A stretch of DNA of 64,000 nucleotides from Watersipora subatra (Eukaryota > Bryozoa > Gymnolaemata > Cheilostomatida > Watersiporidae). Location of the stretch: positions 30,573,191-30,637,190 of the forward strand of contig NC_088708.1 in the NCBI RefSeq assembly GCF_963576615.1. Reading direction: 5' to 3'. Below the pieces are notes generated by a model. That model had not been told where the DNA came from. It made no database searches and was given only the letters and a program-made list of their open reading frames with translations. The position numbers and the translations under genes were made by a program. Every line of letters begins with the position of its first letter. Position 1 is the first letter of the stretch. Below, one piece after another: positions 1 through 26,100 of this stretch.

Positions 1-1980
1 ATCAGAGGATGATATGTACTCCTTCGAACTAAAGTTAAAAAATAAAACGAATTTTTATGGTACATAGGTTTTGAGATATCAGTGCTCAAAGTAACAGCAT
101 TACAATGATGATAAAACAGACGCGTAAGAACAATAGACATGGTTTTATTGAATGTGTGAAGTATATTTGTGAAAATATTTCGACGAATGAGGTTGCGTGA
201 AAGTGTAAACAGAAGGCATCTTGTACAAATACGTCCCATTTGAGCCGTTTTGGAAAGAGATTCTAATCTACGGCGGTCTCGTGATGGCTGCGATTAACTG
301 TTCGTTTTTTAGCTTTTAAGAGCTTGTAATCACATTTCCACATATTTTGCACCTACAACACAGCAGAGTAAGACATGGTAAATTTTTTGATACCAAATAA
401 CTGTAATGTGAATTTTGTTGCGAGTCAACCTTTAACTCGCTACAACCCGCGAACATATTCCTTTCTCATCCCCACGCTGCGAAAGTCGAAGTCTACTCGA
501 AGTACCACTCTAAGTCAACAATATATCACTCAAAGTTGACTATATACTACTCTTAATCAACAATGAAGATGATGTACTATGTATTCTCAATAAAAGATCG
601 TTCTTTATTATTTTCTCAACTGAGTAGCTACTCGCAGCGTGGGGATGAGAAAGGAATATGTTCGAGGGTTGTAGCGAGTTAAAGCGGAAAGAACACTTTT
701 CTGATGAGAAAGAAAAATCTTTCTGTCATATATGCCGTATACCGCGACCGCACGACTTTTCTGATGGGAACTAGCTTGTATCTAGCTGCCTAGTCTTGGG
801 ACGGAGCATCCAAATTACAGTGAACATCGTCATGGCAGAGTCGATATTCAAGAGTTTAAAGTGTTACGGTACACTAGGGACATATGTTGGCAACTGTTTA
901 AGCTGTCTGAAGGCTATACAACAAATACTGCGTAGTTCATGCTTATTTTCGAGCTAATAATATAATAATATAATATTAATATATAATAATATTAATAGAA
1001 CTTTCTGTGTTCTTTCTATCAAACTTCTCATTAATAGAAGCAATGTATAAAACCACTCAAATAGTGAGGTGTTATCAAAATCCAAAGGCTGTCATACCAA
1101 GGTTAACAAGAGATTATATGGTTAACAAGAGAATATAAACCTTGGCTGTGATGTACACTTAAATAAAAGCATTCAAATATTTAAACAATAATAAACAGCA
1201 GGCCCTATCAGCCATTTTGTCGATTCATTGCAACTAAAAGTGGAACCAGTGCACCAAGTGGCACTATAGTTCGGTGCACACTCTAGTTATTCTAAACTGT
1301 TGACAGTCACAACTCCGCCGGTAAGTAACTAATATGTACGTTAGGTGACTAACATGTACGTTAGGTGATTAACATGTACATTAGGTAACTGACACGATGC
1401 AGTCTTTTTCACTCTCTGAATTGTTAAACTTGAGAAATTTTTTAAACATTATAATAGGACTAATAATAATAATGATGACATTCCTTTGTTCCTTTTCAGA
1501 ATATGTGAAGTCTATTGGTTCAGGAGAAGAAAAGATTTAGGGTCCGAATACCCTTCTTGTCATCAAAAGCAGTGGCAGATTTAGGAGTTGAAACATAACC
1601 AGTTAGTCAATGTTAGTCAATGCACGGACACTCTAGACCACTAGACTAGATAAGCTCACCTGTGATTAGACTAAAACAGTAATATCATAGCAAATGTTCC
1701 TCCTCTGGAACTGCATATTCACTATAACTTTTCTCCGTATAATTTTCATTGCAATACTTGGAAAGATGTTAACCAGGAAAAGGAGCACCTCTTAACAAAA
1801 ATCACTAAGTTGGTGTATGTTGAATTCAAGGCCATGCTTTCATAAAAGCTAACAGAATATTCAGGACTTTTGGCTTGTATGAACAAGATATGAAGACTTG
1901 ATGAGCATCAATTATTCCTTGTTGGTGGTTGTCAATAACTCAAAATACTTTGAAAATAAAAGTATGGTGTCTGATCGTGA
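1..1980. other. No gene recognised; presumed DEPDC1 intron or flank
   Basis: Apart from the foldback element at 431-684, this stretch holds an AT-rich tract at 955-1000 and about three copies of a 21-bp motif (gtacgttaggtgactaacat type) at 1323-1390. I looked for the C-terminal DEPDC1 exons on the minus strand and found none I could support. Confidence 0.4.
431..684. mobile_element. Short foldback/MITE with 52-bp inverted ends
   Basis: The left arm (431-482, from TTTAACTCGCTACAACCC to CACGCTGCGA) is repeated in inverse at 633-684 with about one mismatch. The 150-bp centre is AT-rich and contains a smaller palindromic motif around a GTTGA core. No open frame and no clear target duplication were seen. 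Confidence 0.6.
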
Positions 1981-2686
1981 CCCGAGATGTTCATAATCAC
2001 GGGTCGAGAATTTAGCGAGGAAGGGTGGGCTGTTTAGTTGAGGAGTTTAGGTTTAGTTGGTGAGAAATTGAGTCAGTAATCTTTTTGTTTTGTTTAACAA
2101 AATAAAACATGCATTTTTTAAGACAAATCTTTAATTAAAAATATGAGATCTTTCATCAAAATAACATAACGTATTCACATAGCTGTTTATTGTAGTTTTT
2201 TTCATTTTAAGAAGAAATGGTAACATGCTCACGAAACGGAAAAAATTCTTCTCAAAAATACACCGATAATTCTTCCGTATTCGTCTATATATGATAAATA
2301 TCCTACATTAATAATTGCAATATGATTGCACTTTTGTAACGCGGTATTACATAAAATATTGACTCATTACGATTATGATCTGAACAAATAAAATGCACAT
2401 TAAAACAGTTGTCCACTTTGTTACCATTCTGAGAGCTTGAGAAGATTCTACTTCACTTCACTGCAACTAGTTATGTTACCGTCTCGTGAGGCATTGATTG
2501 TGAAGAGGAAGGCAACAGAAAACATCTCATATTTTCAATAAAAGATTTGCCTTAAAAAATGCATGTTTATTTTGTTAAACAAAAAGATTACTGACTCAAT
2601 TTCTCACCAACTAAACCTTTACACTTCCGGATTAAACCCCACCCTTCCTTGGTAAATTCTCAACCCGAGATTATGAACATCTCGGG
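1981..2686. mobile_element. 706-bp foldback element with long inverted ends
   Basis: Ends CCCGAGATGTTCATAAT (1981) and its inverse (to 2686). The arms extend inward about 150 bp, through GGAAGGGTGGG, a GAGAAATTGAGTCAGTAAT stretch and a TGTTTAACAAAATAAACATGC stretch, with a few indels. There is no open frame. It lies left of the last DEPDC1 exon seen, presumably in an intron. Confidence 0.65.
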
Positions 2687-2826
2687 TCGAGACTACGAGA
2701 TTTCTAAATGGTCGCGATCAGCCACTATATAGAGGTCATCCCTAGGCACAATACGCACGCATAAATTCCTGAATGCAACTGGTATACTAGTCAAATAAAT
2801 TCTATTATACAAAAATAGAGACTTAC

Positions 2827-15257
<12,431 letters not shown>

Positions 15258-17189
15258 TTGCAAAGTTTGGTTTTCGACCTTTTTAAGACAATAGCACGGG
15301 CAATCAGCGAAAGAATTGCCAATTTACTTTCATTCCGATTTTTACCACCTGCCACACTCTACTAATGTCAGAAAAATAACCGTTGAAATATTTCCATACG
15401 GCGTCTAGAAAAACACTGTGCGTCCCAAGACACGTCTCGTACTTCGACAATATAATTTCTGACACGTGCGTCTGATTATGAAACGTTTTGATTGGTTTAT
15501 TTAAAAACTCCACGATAACTATTGGTTATATTCGACAGTTATTGACCTTTGAAACAGATTCAGTTCTCACTGTAACGCAGGCAATCTGCGTTCACAATAA
15601 ATAGAGCTGCAGTGTTTGAATGATCGTAGCATAGTTTCTTGATAAGTAACGGTTATCGCTTAAATTAGGCACGGCAGGTTACTGAAGAGATTTTAATCTG
15701 ATTTATTCGTGAGGGCAAGTATTTAAAGTATCTATACTTGTTTTCCATAGTTCAGGGGAATCCAAGCACATGTAGACGCTATGTTAAAGATTGACGAGCT
15801 CCTGTCCATTATTGATTTGTCCTTTTGCCTTCATGTCACAATTTGATGTCGGATTTTAGCAACGAGATAAATTTTGCACTAGTAGCAGTTTTGAAGATTA
15901 ATTTTAATTGGTCTGTTTATTAAGCGTGCGGTAACGTTCTTTCAAAACTATAATTTAGTTTTATTGCAGCGTTCCTTCTGGGACAAATAAGTAAGTTATT
16001 CAATTTAGTTTTCAAAGCTATGGTAAGTGGTAGTTTGCAAGGTTTGATAGTTTGCAAGGTTTTTCACTATCTTGTAATTATGCGAAGAAATTATACACCT
16101 AAAGACTGCTGACCCATTTTTAATAAACGAGGAGACACCTTATCGATTTCTATCCGTGAGAAATAATATGTAAGAAGCCTTTTACCCGTTGATGAAGATT
16201 TTGTGCTGTTATAGGCTACCCCTGCATTTTTTTAGATTAGAACAACTTATAATGCTTGCAATACAGTTAACGGCAGTACACGTATATTGATTCTGTATCA
16301 GTGCATATTCGGATAGTAGGCTTATAATACTTTCTTTTTAAAGCAAAAATTCTTCAGCAAAGTTTATTGCTATGAAAATCAAGTAAATGCTGCTTGTAAA
16401 GACGGTATACTTTATAATGAACAGGTGATCCGGAATCTGCTGACTCATACATGTCAGAAGTTTAAAATGTGTCAGGGCTTTTTTCCTAAATGCACTTTTG
16501 TCTCTTTGGGAACTAATACTATGAGAGTAAGACTTCCTTTAAACATCTCTTTACGTAACGTAACACTGTTAGAATCAGTAGTTAACAATTTTCATCATCA
16601 TTTAATATTTATTTGGTTTATAGTCCGAACCTCGACTGGTTTGAAGCTCGACGAGTTTGTATATCAACAACGGTTGGTCCAATCTCGACAGTGGTTTTAC
16701 TATTTTATCATCTACTATTTTCATAGTAAATGAGCGATTTATATGTAAAAGATTAATTTGCGCAAAAATATCTTGTGATCCATTTGATGCAGCACTCCCC
16801 AGCTTATGTACGCCTAGCAATATTTTTCCCCAACCTAAATATAGAACGAATGCTAAAACAAGTAACAATCATAAATATGGTTGACTGGTTTGCTAGCAGT
16901 ATGTTTTATTTGAAATCTAAACTTCAGTGAGTAGCTTTGATTTTTTTTAAAAGTGAGGATAAGACTGCAAAAAGACATTTATTATTTGTTGAAGATTAGT
17001 GTGTGAGAGCACCAGAATAAAGGATTAAATTGTTGTAAAACTGTATTAGCCTTTGTCGATGTTCAGACCAACCGTTGTCTAGATTCGGACCAACCTCTGT
17101 CGAGATTGGGACTTGTCTAGGTTCGGACTTGTCGATGTTGGGACTGTTTCCCATTTATTTTAGTGGTTTGCAGCTGGCCAGTTTGAAAT
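15258..17189. other. Head-to-head intergenic region between DEPDC1 and the five-LIM gene
   Basis: This 1.9-kb stretch separates two divergent start codons and probably holds both promoters. A strong donor (ataagtaagt, GT at 15991-15992) could close a non-coding first exon of the LIM gene, whose coding exon is preceded by a tttgcag acceptor at 17165-17171. A CAGCTG E-box overlaps 17171-17176. Degenerate repeats of a GTCGAGATTGGACCAACC-like motif occur at 17054-17150 and inverted at 16622-16692. The longer open frames here show nothing recognisable. Confidence 0.4.
15455..15560 (-). promoter_or_regulatory. Probable DEPDC1 proximal promoter: paired CCAAT boxes and an E-box
   Basis: Read on the minus strand, two CCAAT pentamers lie at 15525-15521 and 15495-15491, exactly 30 bp apart, about 240-270 bp upstream of the DEPDC1 start codon. 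A CACGTG E-box follows at 15463-15468 and a TTTGAA (CHR-like) hexamer sits at 15548-15553. NF-Y sites spaced about 31-33 bp are typical of G2/M genes, a class that includes vertebrate DEPDC1. This is motif-level evidence only. Confidence 0.4.
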
Positions 17190-20100
17190 ATGGCTTCGCT
17201 AGGAGGAGCTCCTAAATGTCCCAGATGTTCCAAGTCGGTTTACTTTGCAGAGGAAGCCATCGCAAAGGGCCAAAAATGGCACAAACGCTGTTTAACATGT
17301 GGTAAGGTTCATGCTGTCGATCATCATTTAACATTAATGTGATGCAGCTATATTGCCAAGTCGTGTACATCGTTGTAGTCACTTCCTTTGATTCACTTCC
17401 ATCGTGTATAGTAAATTCATCGTTTATTGAATTTAACATGGCTGGTTACATAAATACTTGTTTTTTATTGTCAAATTATTAGCACACTGACTAAGGTTTT
17501 AGTTGCCTGATATTTCATTGCAAGCTTTGTATATTACTTTACATGCACTTTTGGGTGGCATTGAACTCTCATGTGCTGCTATATACTTGGCTTAACCTTG
17601 CATTAGCTCACCTATCATAAAACTACAAGACACAGCAGGATGGAATGTCTTATCATGAAATAGCATAATAGCTTCATTCATACGCAGCAGTGAGTCAATA
17701 CAAAACCGTACTAATAACTGATTCGGTGTTTGCATGATTAATAGGAATGGCATGCAAAGGAGTAACATGAAACTGCAATAAGTTTAAAGGCAACAAGTAC
17801 TGAAACTAGTAGAGTGAATACGGTATTTAGTCAATGAGCCAGTCTATGATATAAAATTTGATAAGGTTAACACATTAAAAGATGGATAAAATGTATCAAT
17901 ACAATTTTGTTATGAACAATATAAATCTGAAATTTTAATTTAAAGTGTCTGTAAAAGATGTGATTTTTAGATCACAAAGTCCTTTTGTAAATGATCATAT
18001 AAAATGAAAAAGCAAAATAAAACCCAAATTTTTTAAATACTACAATATAATCCAATGACCTCGAAACAGCTGCTTCAGGGTAATCAACGCTTAATCATAG
18101 ACAATTTTCCAAAGTATCACAGCCCAACTGTCAGATATTGCAATTTTATGCTTGATCAATAAATTCTCCTTCGGAAGAGCGAGGTAATTGTCTTCATGAA
18201 CAGTGACTAAATGAAGGGTATTTATATCATATAGTGTCAAACAGATTAAGTGGGATAATGGTGACCAGCAGAGTAATATATTAAAAACAGTCAATATATT
18301 TATCAAGTCATATTTTGAGACAGTCGCTATAACCAATTATCAGAAAGGCAACAAGCAGGTGCTAATAAAACAGCAGAATGTAAAGACATTAATGCTATGC
18401 AAAAGTATCCAACCCATCTATGCACGGTTATTGGACCCCTACAAACTTGATTATAGTTTGTTGTAATATCCCATTCATAGTTCTTCGCTTCTTCTTTCCG
18501 ATATCTGTGTCGTTTTTGTCAAATTCCCAGAAACCACAGAGCTACTCGGGATTAGTCGTAGTGGTGTGTTATGCTAGAACAATTGGCCTTTGTTCCTCTG
18601 CGGTTAAATAACAGCTAACTGTCTTGTGTATCCTTCAACAAAAAGAGTTTATGATGTGCTTTGTTTTTCTAACTCTCCTCTCCTTGTCCCTGCTCTCAGC
18701 TGTATAGTCAAACCTCTACATCTGAAGTTTGTATGTTTCAATTTTTGCTCTGTAAACTGAAACCATAGCATGTTGAAACAAGCTTTTTTACAAGAATATA
18801 TTGCCTTTTGTTCAATTTGTTCCAAGGCCTCGGTAAACATTAATGCTTTAGGTAATGAATGATGTACAACATTAAAACAAATACATTAACCAAAACTATG
18901 TAACAAGTTCAAGGATGAAGCGTAAATTATATAGAAAAACTACATTAATAAATTTAAAAAGGTTTTTATTACTACTGACTAATGACACACGAATGAAAGC
19001 ACAGGCTCAACTATGTGTGAGTTTGACAGTAGAGTGAATGTGGTATAACTTACTCTAATTTACACTAGCAATGATTTAAATTAACTTAATTTGTATTTCT
19101 TAGTATTTTCCATTTCAGTAGCAGCATACAGTCATACCTTTTACATGAACTGATATGAGCTGACTTTCTAGCAAGTTTATTCCTTGAGAAACGAGTAATC
19201 TTTGAGATACGAGCTAGTTCATGATGGTCACTATATGGCCAAGTATGCGGGAGGCTGTTACGAGAACAGCATTGCTCGGTATTTCTCCTCAAATCAGTTT
19301 AAAATTAGTTCTTAAAAGGTTGGCCAAAAGTTACAGAGAACGCGAGGAAAGAACCGCTTGATTGGCAACAGATCATAAAAAATACGACAATCAAATCAAA
19401 GTTTAGTGAAAGATAGAAAGTTTGCTTTAAGTGTGTGTTTAGTAAGTTAAATTTATTGAAGGTAAGTTCAAAGTTTCTATTATGTAGGGTCACAAAAGTT
19501 CAGTGTACCAAACGCGTTGTCCTCAAATCTCTCTCTGACAGCTGGTATCCAGTAAAAACTCCATACAGTAGTGTACATAGTCATGTTACATTTTATTGTA
19601 GATCACAACAACTAAATAGGTATTAAATGTGGTGAATTAAAACAATTAAAAACACGTTTTTTGAATATAATAGCCTGTTTAGGTGGTGTTTTCATGGTAT
19701 GGTAATAGATTAATCTGTACTTAGTGATATTATATAGAAAATAGTGCCTTGAGACGGAGTAAATTGGTTTACGAGCTCAGTCCCAGAATGCATTAAGCTG
19801 GTTTATTCGAGGTACATGTATGGCTACATTGTATGTCGAAAAATTCATATGTCAAGGTGGTTGTTAGTCCAGGTTTGACTGTGCTGATGTTGGAGTAAGT
19901 TTGTCGCAATTATACAAAGAGGCAACTGGCAACTGAACTAGTTGCACTACAGTGGCTCACTTAAGAAAAACTTTGACACACGTTTAGCGATTTACATATA
20001 TATATGCATATGGTGTGTGGTCAAGTAAACCTGGCTCCTGCGGTAGTGGTCTATATGTTTAACAAATACTAGCCAGTTTTGGTTTCCATCTGGCTCCAAA

Positions 20101-23100
20101 ACCATCTCTCACACATATTTGAGAATGAGAACTAACTGTTTACAATGTGTTACACCACATATTGGTCACCTCTAATGGCTCCACTTACAGTTCCTAAACA
20201 TAAGCATCATTGATAACACTTCCACTTAGCCGACTGAATGTTCTATACTAATTGTAGAGCTTGGTTAAAAGGCTGTATGATTCTCTTTTAGCCATGTGCA
20301 ACAAAGGATTAGATAGTTTTACCATAAATGAACATGGAGATGATATCTACTGTAAGGCTTGCTTTACAAAGAATTTTGGAGCAAAGCCGGGCTTCAACAT
20401 GGCCACCGCCAACTCCGGGTATGTCCTCCAATTAAGTTACTACCTTTTTGCATAGCAACATCTAATGAGCACTTGTCACTAAGTGTCATGTTTCTTTATA
20501 GAGACTTGCCCTCCCTGGTTGTTAGCATGATGTCATGCAGCAAAATGGCATACCTAAGTGAATGTCATGTCTCAGTTGTATGGTGTTGTTATTTGAAACC
20601 AGCATGCTTTTCACATGAAAAAGAAGATTGGCAAATAAATCTAACCATGTGAAGACATGTGGAACACCAACAATAGACATCTGGTTATTATAGGCTTTTC
20701 ATAGAAACTCTGTATTCGTTGAGCGCAGCTGCTTATGTGTGCCAGAGATGTATCTTTTGTACTTCAATGCCTCGGATTAGAGATTATTTATACCGTTGCT
20801 TAGTTTGGCTGTGGCATAATTTTTTATATTTTTGTTATTCTGTAACATTTAGTACCAACTACATTGTTCAGCCAGCTGTTGTTTTAGCTTTTACAGTATT
20901 TTTTGTATTTTTTCATAGTTATTTTTTTATTTCACACTAGGCCTATGTTGTTTTTTAGAAAGAGTTTATTTCTTGCTTTGCCTATTGATTTACAATACAA
21001 GCGCTGGTTGGTATGTCGAACATGCACTTCATTGTGTTAGTTCCTTTTCGACGTTGTAATGTTTTATTTTTTCCAAGAACATGATTCAGTTCTTTAGCTT
21101 GAAACCTCTAAGTAGTCAAATAACTCTCACACGTTTTGCATGTCTCGTTTTTTCGCCCCCTCTTTATAAACTTTTTTGTTTGCTAAGTAGCAGTGGGCGA
21201 TGATGGAATGTAGTATCGGTCATAGGGCAGCTTCACCTCCTATTTGCTCAATGACTTAATATAAACACAGTAGCCGGTCTACACACATCACACCTTAAAT
21301 ACCTATGACAGTCTTGGCATGCCTCCAGTGATTATCTACGAGACTGCCTGGCATCTGTCTGTCGCAATACCTAATTACACCTTCCACCTGGCCTGTGTGA
21401 TATCTTGTCTAAGGAAATGTGATAAAGTAATATTTATGTTATAGTGCTGTCACTATATATCCATTACTCAAGGGATAGTCACTAGTCACTCCCTGAAACT
21501 CCCTGGTGACCTCAGAGTGTGTGTTAATAAAGATGATAGATGGATATTATATCTACTTTATGTGAATTTTTATGTTTCTTGTCCCTCAGTTTATACACAG
21601 ACGCCATGAATGTCGGACGGGACAGCCACGGGGAAAGAATTGTCCATACTCGGGGTTGTCCGAGGTGCGGCAAGCCTGTCTACTTTGCTGAAGAGCGAAT
21701 CGCTATCGGCAGGAAATGGCACAAGATGTGTCTCAAATGCGGTGAGTCGTACATGATATCAGTTGATGAGGTCAAGTCGCGTATAGCTACAGCTGTTAAT
21801 CACTAGTAGAAAGTGAAGCAGTGATCTCATAACTCTGGTGCAGGATTGTAAACTGTAAGTGCATGTACATGTATATCACAATGAAGAGCCTGCAAAAGAC
21901 GCGATCTAATTAAAAAAAAATTTAGTAGTGCATAGTCTGTAACTAGTAGGAAAACCTTGCTTTCATGAGTCTTGTAATCCAATGCATGCAATCTGTGAGT
22001 TTTAGTAATAAACACGAACTTAAAATTATTGAAAAAAAAGTATTTTATGCTTGCGATCTATGCATCACCACATCACCAATGTGTACGTCGGCATAGAGAT
22101 GAGTCATATGTTGGGACTGAGCAGTCAACAAATGGTCAATATTCATGTCTGTATTTATGACACTATATAGAACATACATGTTATACATGGAAGTATCACT
22201 TTTGTGCCCTCATTGGAAGAACAGTCGTATGCATACGGTCAATAGCTATAGTAGTGATGGAACATTGCATGATCTTGTAGTGATGCATTGGTTAGTCATA
22301 CATTATGGATATGCAGATATGCAGCATGAGAACCACATTAATGAACAGTTTGGCAATGGCTGTAAATAGCAGGAAATAGGTACATCATGCCGCTTTTATT
22401 TCTAAGCCTAGCGTTAGCTTTGCCATGGCAGCCATACTTGAGTGTCTCACAAGTGCTGGCACCAGCTGTAAAGCTGCTGCCTAAAGCTTCTGTCTATCCA
22501 GGAAGTTGATAAATTTCTTTTGTCAGTAATGAACCTCTACTAGTATTGTTGGAACCAGCTTGCCTCGCATCATCGGCTTTCGTGAGAGCAAAAGTTGACC
22601 TTCAAACTCACCTCTGTTGACGTTACAGATTAAGATTGTATTTTTTCATTGGTGCTATTGCTATAACACATTGTACACCGGTTGACCAAGCTTGATGTAC
22701 TGGTATGTGGGAAACTCATTCTTGTTTTGGAGTTGCATAACATACTTTTCGTGTTCTTATAGCATGTAAGCCGTGGGAACTTAGGACACGGTGAGTAGAT
22801 ATGCATAGTTACTATTCATTGGAAGCAAATGTGCTTTCAGATCCGTTCTAAAGGAGGCATGAAAACATGTCCATCATTAGATGAGGTATGCAATAAGCTA
22901 CTATTTGGGTCTATAATCACTCAACTTGGAGTTATCCCATTCACACTACTTTTAATGAAATGGGTTCTAGAGTGTGATTGCTCTATTGATTAGGGGCACT
23001 CAGCGGAGGGATCAATAAAGATTTATCAATAAAGATATTTTAGCACCAAACAGATCTGTTCTATGATAATTTGTTCAATTATCTCATCCTGCAAAACATA

Positions 23101-26100
23101 CATTTACAAAGATTTTGGGTCAAAACTTGTTAATGCATCGAGAGGTATATGTTTATCCATTGCTGACAAGTCTGCATAAACATTGATTGTAATTGTGCAA
23201 CATAGTGTACTTCAATCATTGCAAGAACTATGATAATTCTGTTTACAATTGCCAGGTACGTGGCCATTGGAGTCTAAGTGACATGCATATACGCCATAGG
23301 CATATTATCTACGAGTAGGCAATCCAAACGAACATAACCTAAGTATGGTTTACGTGCAAGAGCTAGAGGCATTGCCCTGGTACTGGCGTCATCTGAGACT
23401 TGATTACATTCCATTGAGATATCCATCATCTTTATTTGCTAGTCAATTACCATGATATCTCTGAGGTCTGTTTGATTAGTGCAAAGTTGTTTTGATCAGT
23501 GTATTGGCAAACTCTGGTCTTGCCTAGCACAGTACAGCCACTTATGTAGTTCAACATCAGCTTTTCCCCAACTTCAGACCTTCGGTCTGGCTGAAACTAC
23601 AGTACATGTATTTCAAAGCTGTAAACATCTCACCTTGCATTTCAATTCGCAACTGCTTAGTAGTAAAGTGACGAATGTGGGTGACAGTGAGTACATATGC
23701 TGATGGTTGACAAGGGCTGCATGTTAGTAGACAACACCGCCGAGCATGCATACCGGTTCTCTTTTTCACAAAGCTATACAGTGGAACCTCGGTTCTTGAA
23801 CCTAATCCGTTCCAAAAAGCTGTTTGAAAACTGAGTTGTTCGAGATCCGAAACAGTTATTCCCATTAGAATTAATGTGTGTAAATTTTAATTCGTTCCAA
23901 ATTGAGAAAACAACAATAAAGTATTTTTTTTAACATTTTACGCCATAAACTGTACTGTATACTACATACTACAAATAAAAATGGGTAGATATAGATCGTG
24001 TTAATTTTTAATAAAAGTAAAATAAAAAGTAAACATTTCGTATGTTTGGCTCTTAAAACATCGAAAAAATCCTAGGTTAAGATACAATACCAAAAATTGC
24101 AGAAATCGATAATGAAACACCAAAAATGCAACAGATCAGTTACATCAAAAATCGTGTGAAAAAAGAAAATATAAACAGCAGTGGCACATTTACTTAACAT
24201 CGTTGAAAGAAAATCCTCCAAAACAATTTAGGGTAACTAGACTGGAGGAGTTGTCTCCGTAGAAAATCTCTTCAGTGCAAGGACGTCGTCCCAGATGGTT
24301 CTTCCTTTTTATCAAGACTTTATGCAGCATAACTCGCTTCTCCCTTTATTAACGGATGTTCCCATGCTGTTTCTGGAGCTGTTATGAACAGTTAATTCCA
24401 ATTCGCATGCTCCAGTTTGGTTGATAACCGAATTTCTGTTCGAGATCCGAGATGAACAAATTTCAAATTTTTTGGTCGAAAACCAAATTGGTTGAGAACT
24501 GAAGTGTTCGAAAATTGAGGTTCCACTGTATAAGCAAGTGACTATTTTTTAATTAACCTATGAGGCGCAAGTGATATCAACGCTTTTCAAACAAACGCCA
24601 ACATGCTTGAGTAATTCACTGTGTCAAACATTGACCAGTGTAATCATTCTCTAAGATCGTTGTCAATAATCTAAAAGTTGTGGGTGAATTTCTCCATACT
24701 CTCTGCGGTTTATTATTGTTGTTGTTTTGGTTAGATCATTGCAAATTTGATCCATCCAATTAGTTTAGCAATTAAAATACAGAGTTTTGTGCTCTCTCAT
24801 ATACTCTGTGCAGTATGTTCTTCATAAATATTAATTAGCTTGCTTCATATAGTCGGTCTGATGAAAAAAAGCATCATATATTGATTACTAATCATTTTAC
24901 TTCACATAGCGTATCCGTCCATCTGTCAGCATTTCCTTCACAGGTCCTATTATTATGTTTTAAGTGTAAAAGCTTAGCTCCAGTACATCTATGCTAAGCG
25001 GGTCTCTGTTAGCTAGCGGATGGAAACTTTCGTTCTCTAATTTCCTTTTACATGCATTTGTTTAAAACTTCAATCCTATTATCTCAAATAAGACTTGAAT
25101 GAATGTAAAGTAATGAAAGGTTGCCTGGTTGTAACAGTCATTTAGACAAGATATTAAGTAACCCTATGTAGAATATCAACTGGACACATATTGCTTGGCT
25201 GTATTTGTTGTTCATTTTTTTTCTAAAAAGTTATGCCTTTTGGTTAGTCTTTTTTCTGCTGCCTGAAGATTAGAAGTGGCTGCAGAAACCCAAATTTTAG
25301 ACGGATGTTTGTGGTATGTTTTTCTGCGGCATTGGCATTAGGGCCATGTTGTTTTTTTTTTTGTTTATAAAAGCAGCGATTCCTTGCCACAGTAAAGTTA
25401 ATAACACAGAAACCTAATATCATTGTTTCAAATTAACCTCATTATCAGGGCTGATATCAATAGCAGGGCGAGTGCATTTCTCTAAAAACACTGAGTGTAG
25501 TTGGAGTTGTTTTCTTCTCAGGTAACTGTGATAAGCTGCTGGATAGTGGATCAGTTACTGAACATAACGGTGACGCCTTCTGCAAACCCTGCTACGGTAA
25601 ATGCTTTGGTCCCAAAGGCTACGGATTCGCTGGTGGGTCAGCTGGTCTCTCAGCCAATGACACCATGGATACTCGACCTCAGCGGTAAGATACGCATATT
25701 ATTGGTTGTAAACGTTTACATACTATCAAACTTCTACATGCGTTTGTCCATAACCCGATAAATCTGTGATAAGTTATTAGTGTATACTGCAAGTAACTAC
25801 ATATGATATCCAGACAAACACATATCAGACTATATAAAAGATTAAATATAAAAACTCATTTGTATGGAAGAGGTTGAAGAAATAAAATAATAATTAATTA
25901 CGTTACGCTGAAGTCATACCAATGGAAGTATAGGCTTGGCAATGTGTTGACCTGAAGATAGAGGTAGTGATGAAGATGTGTACCATAACTCACCTTAACA
26001 TAGACCAGGTGAAATTCAAACTAACTCAACTTTTGAATTTATTTTTTCGATAGTTATTTTAAGTTTTCACCCATCTCTTCAGTTTTGTTTAATGAAACGG

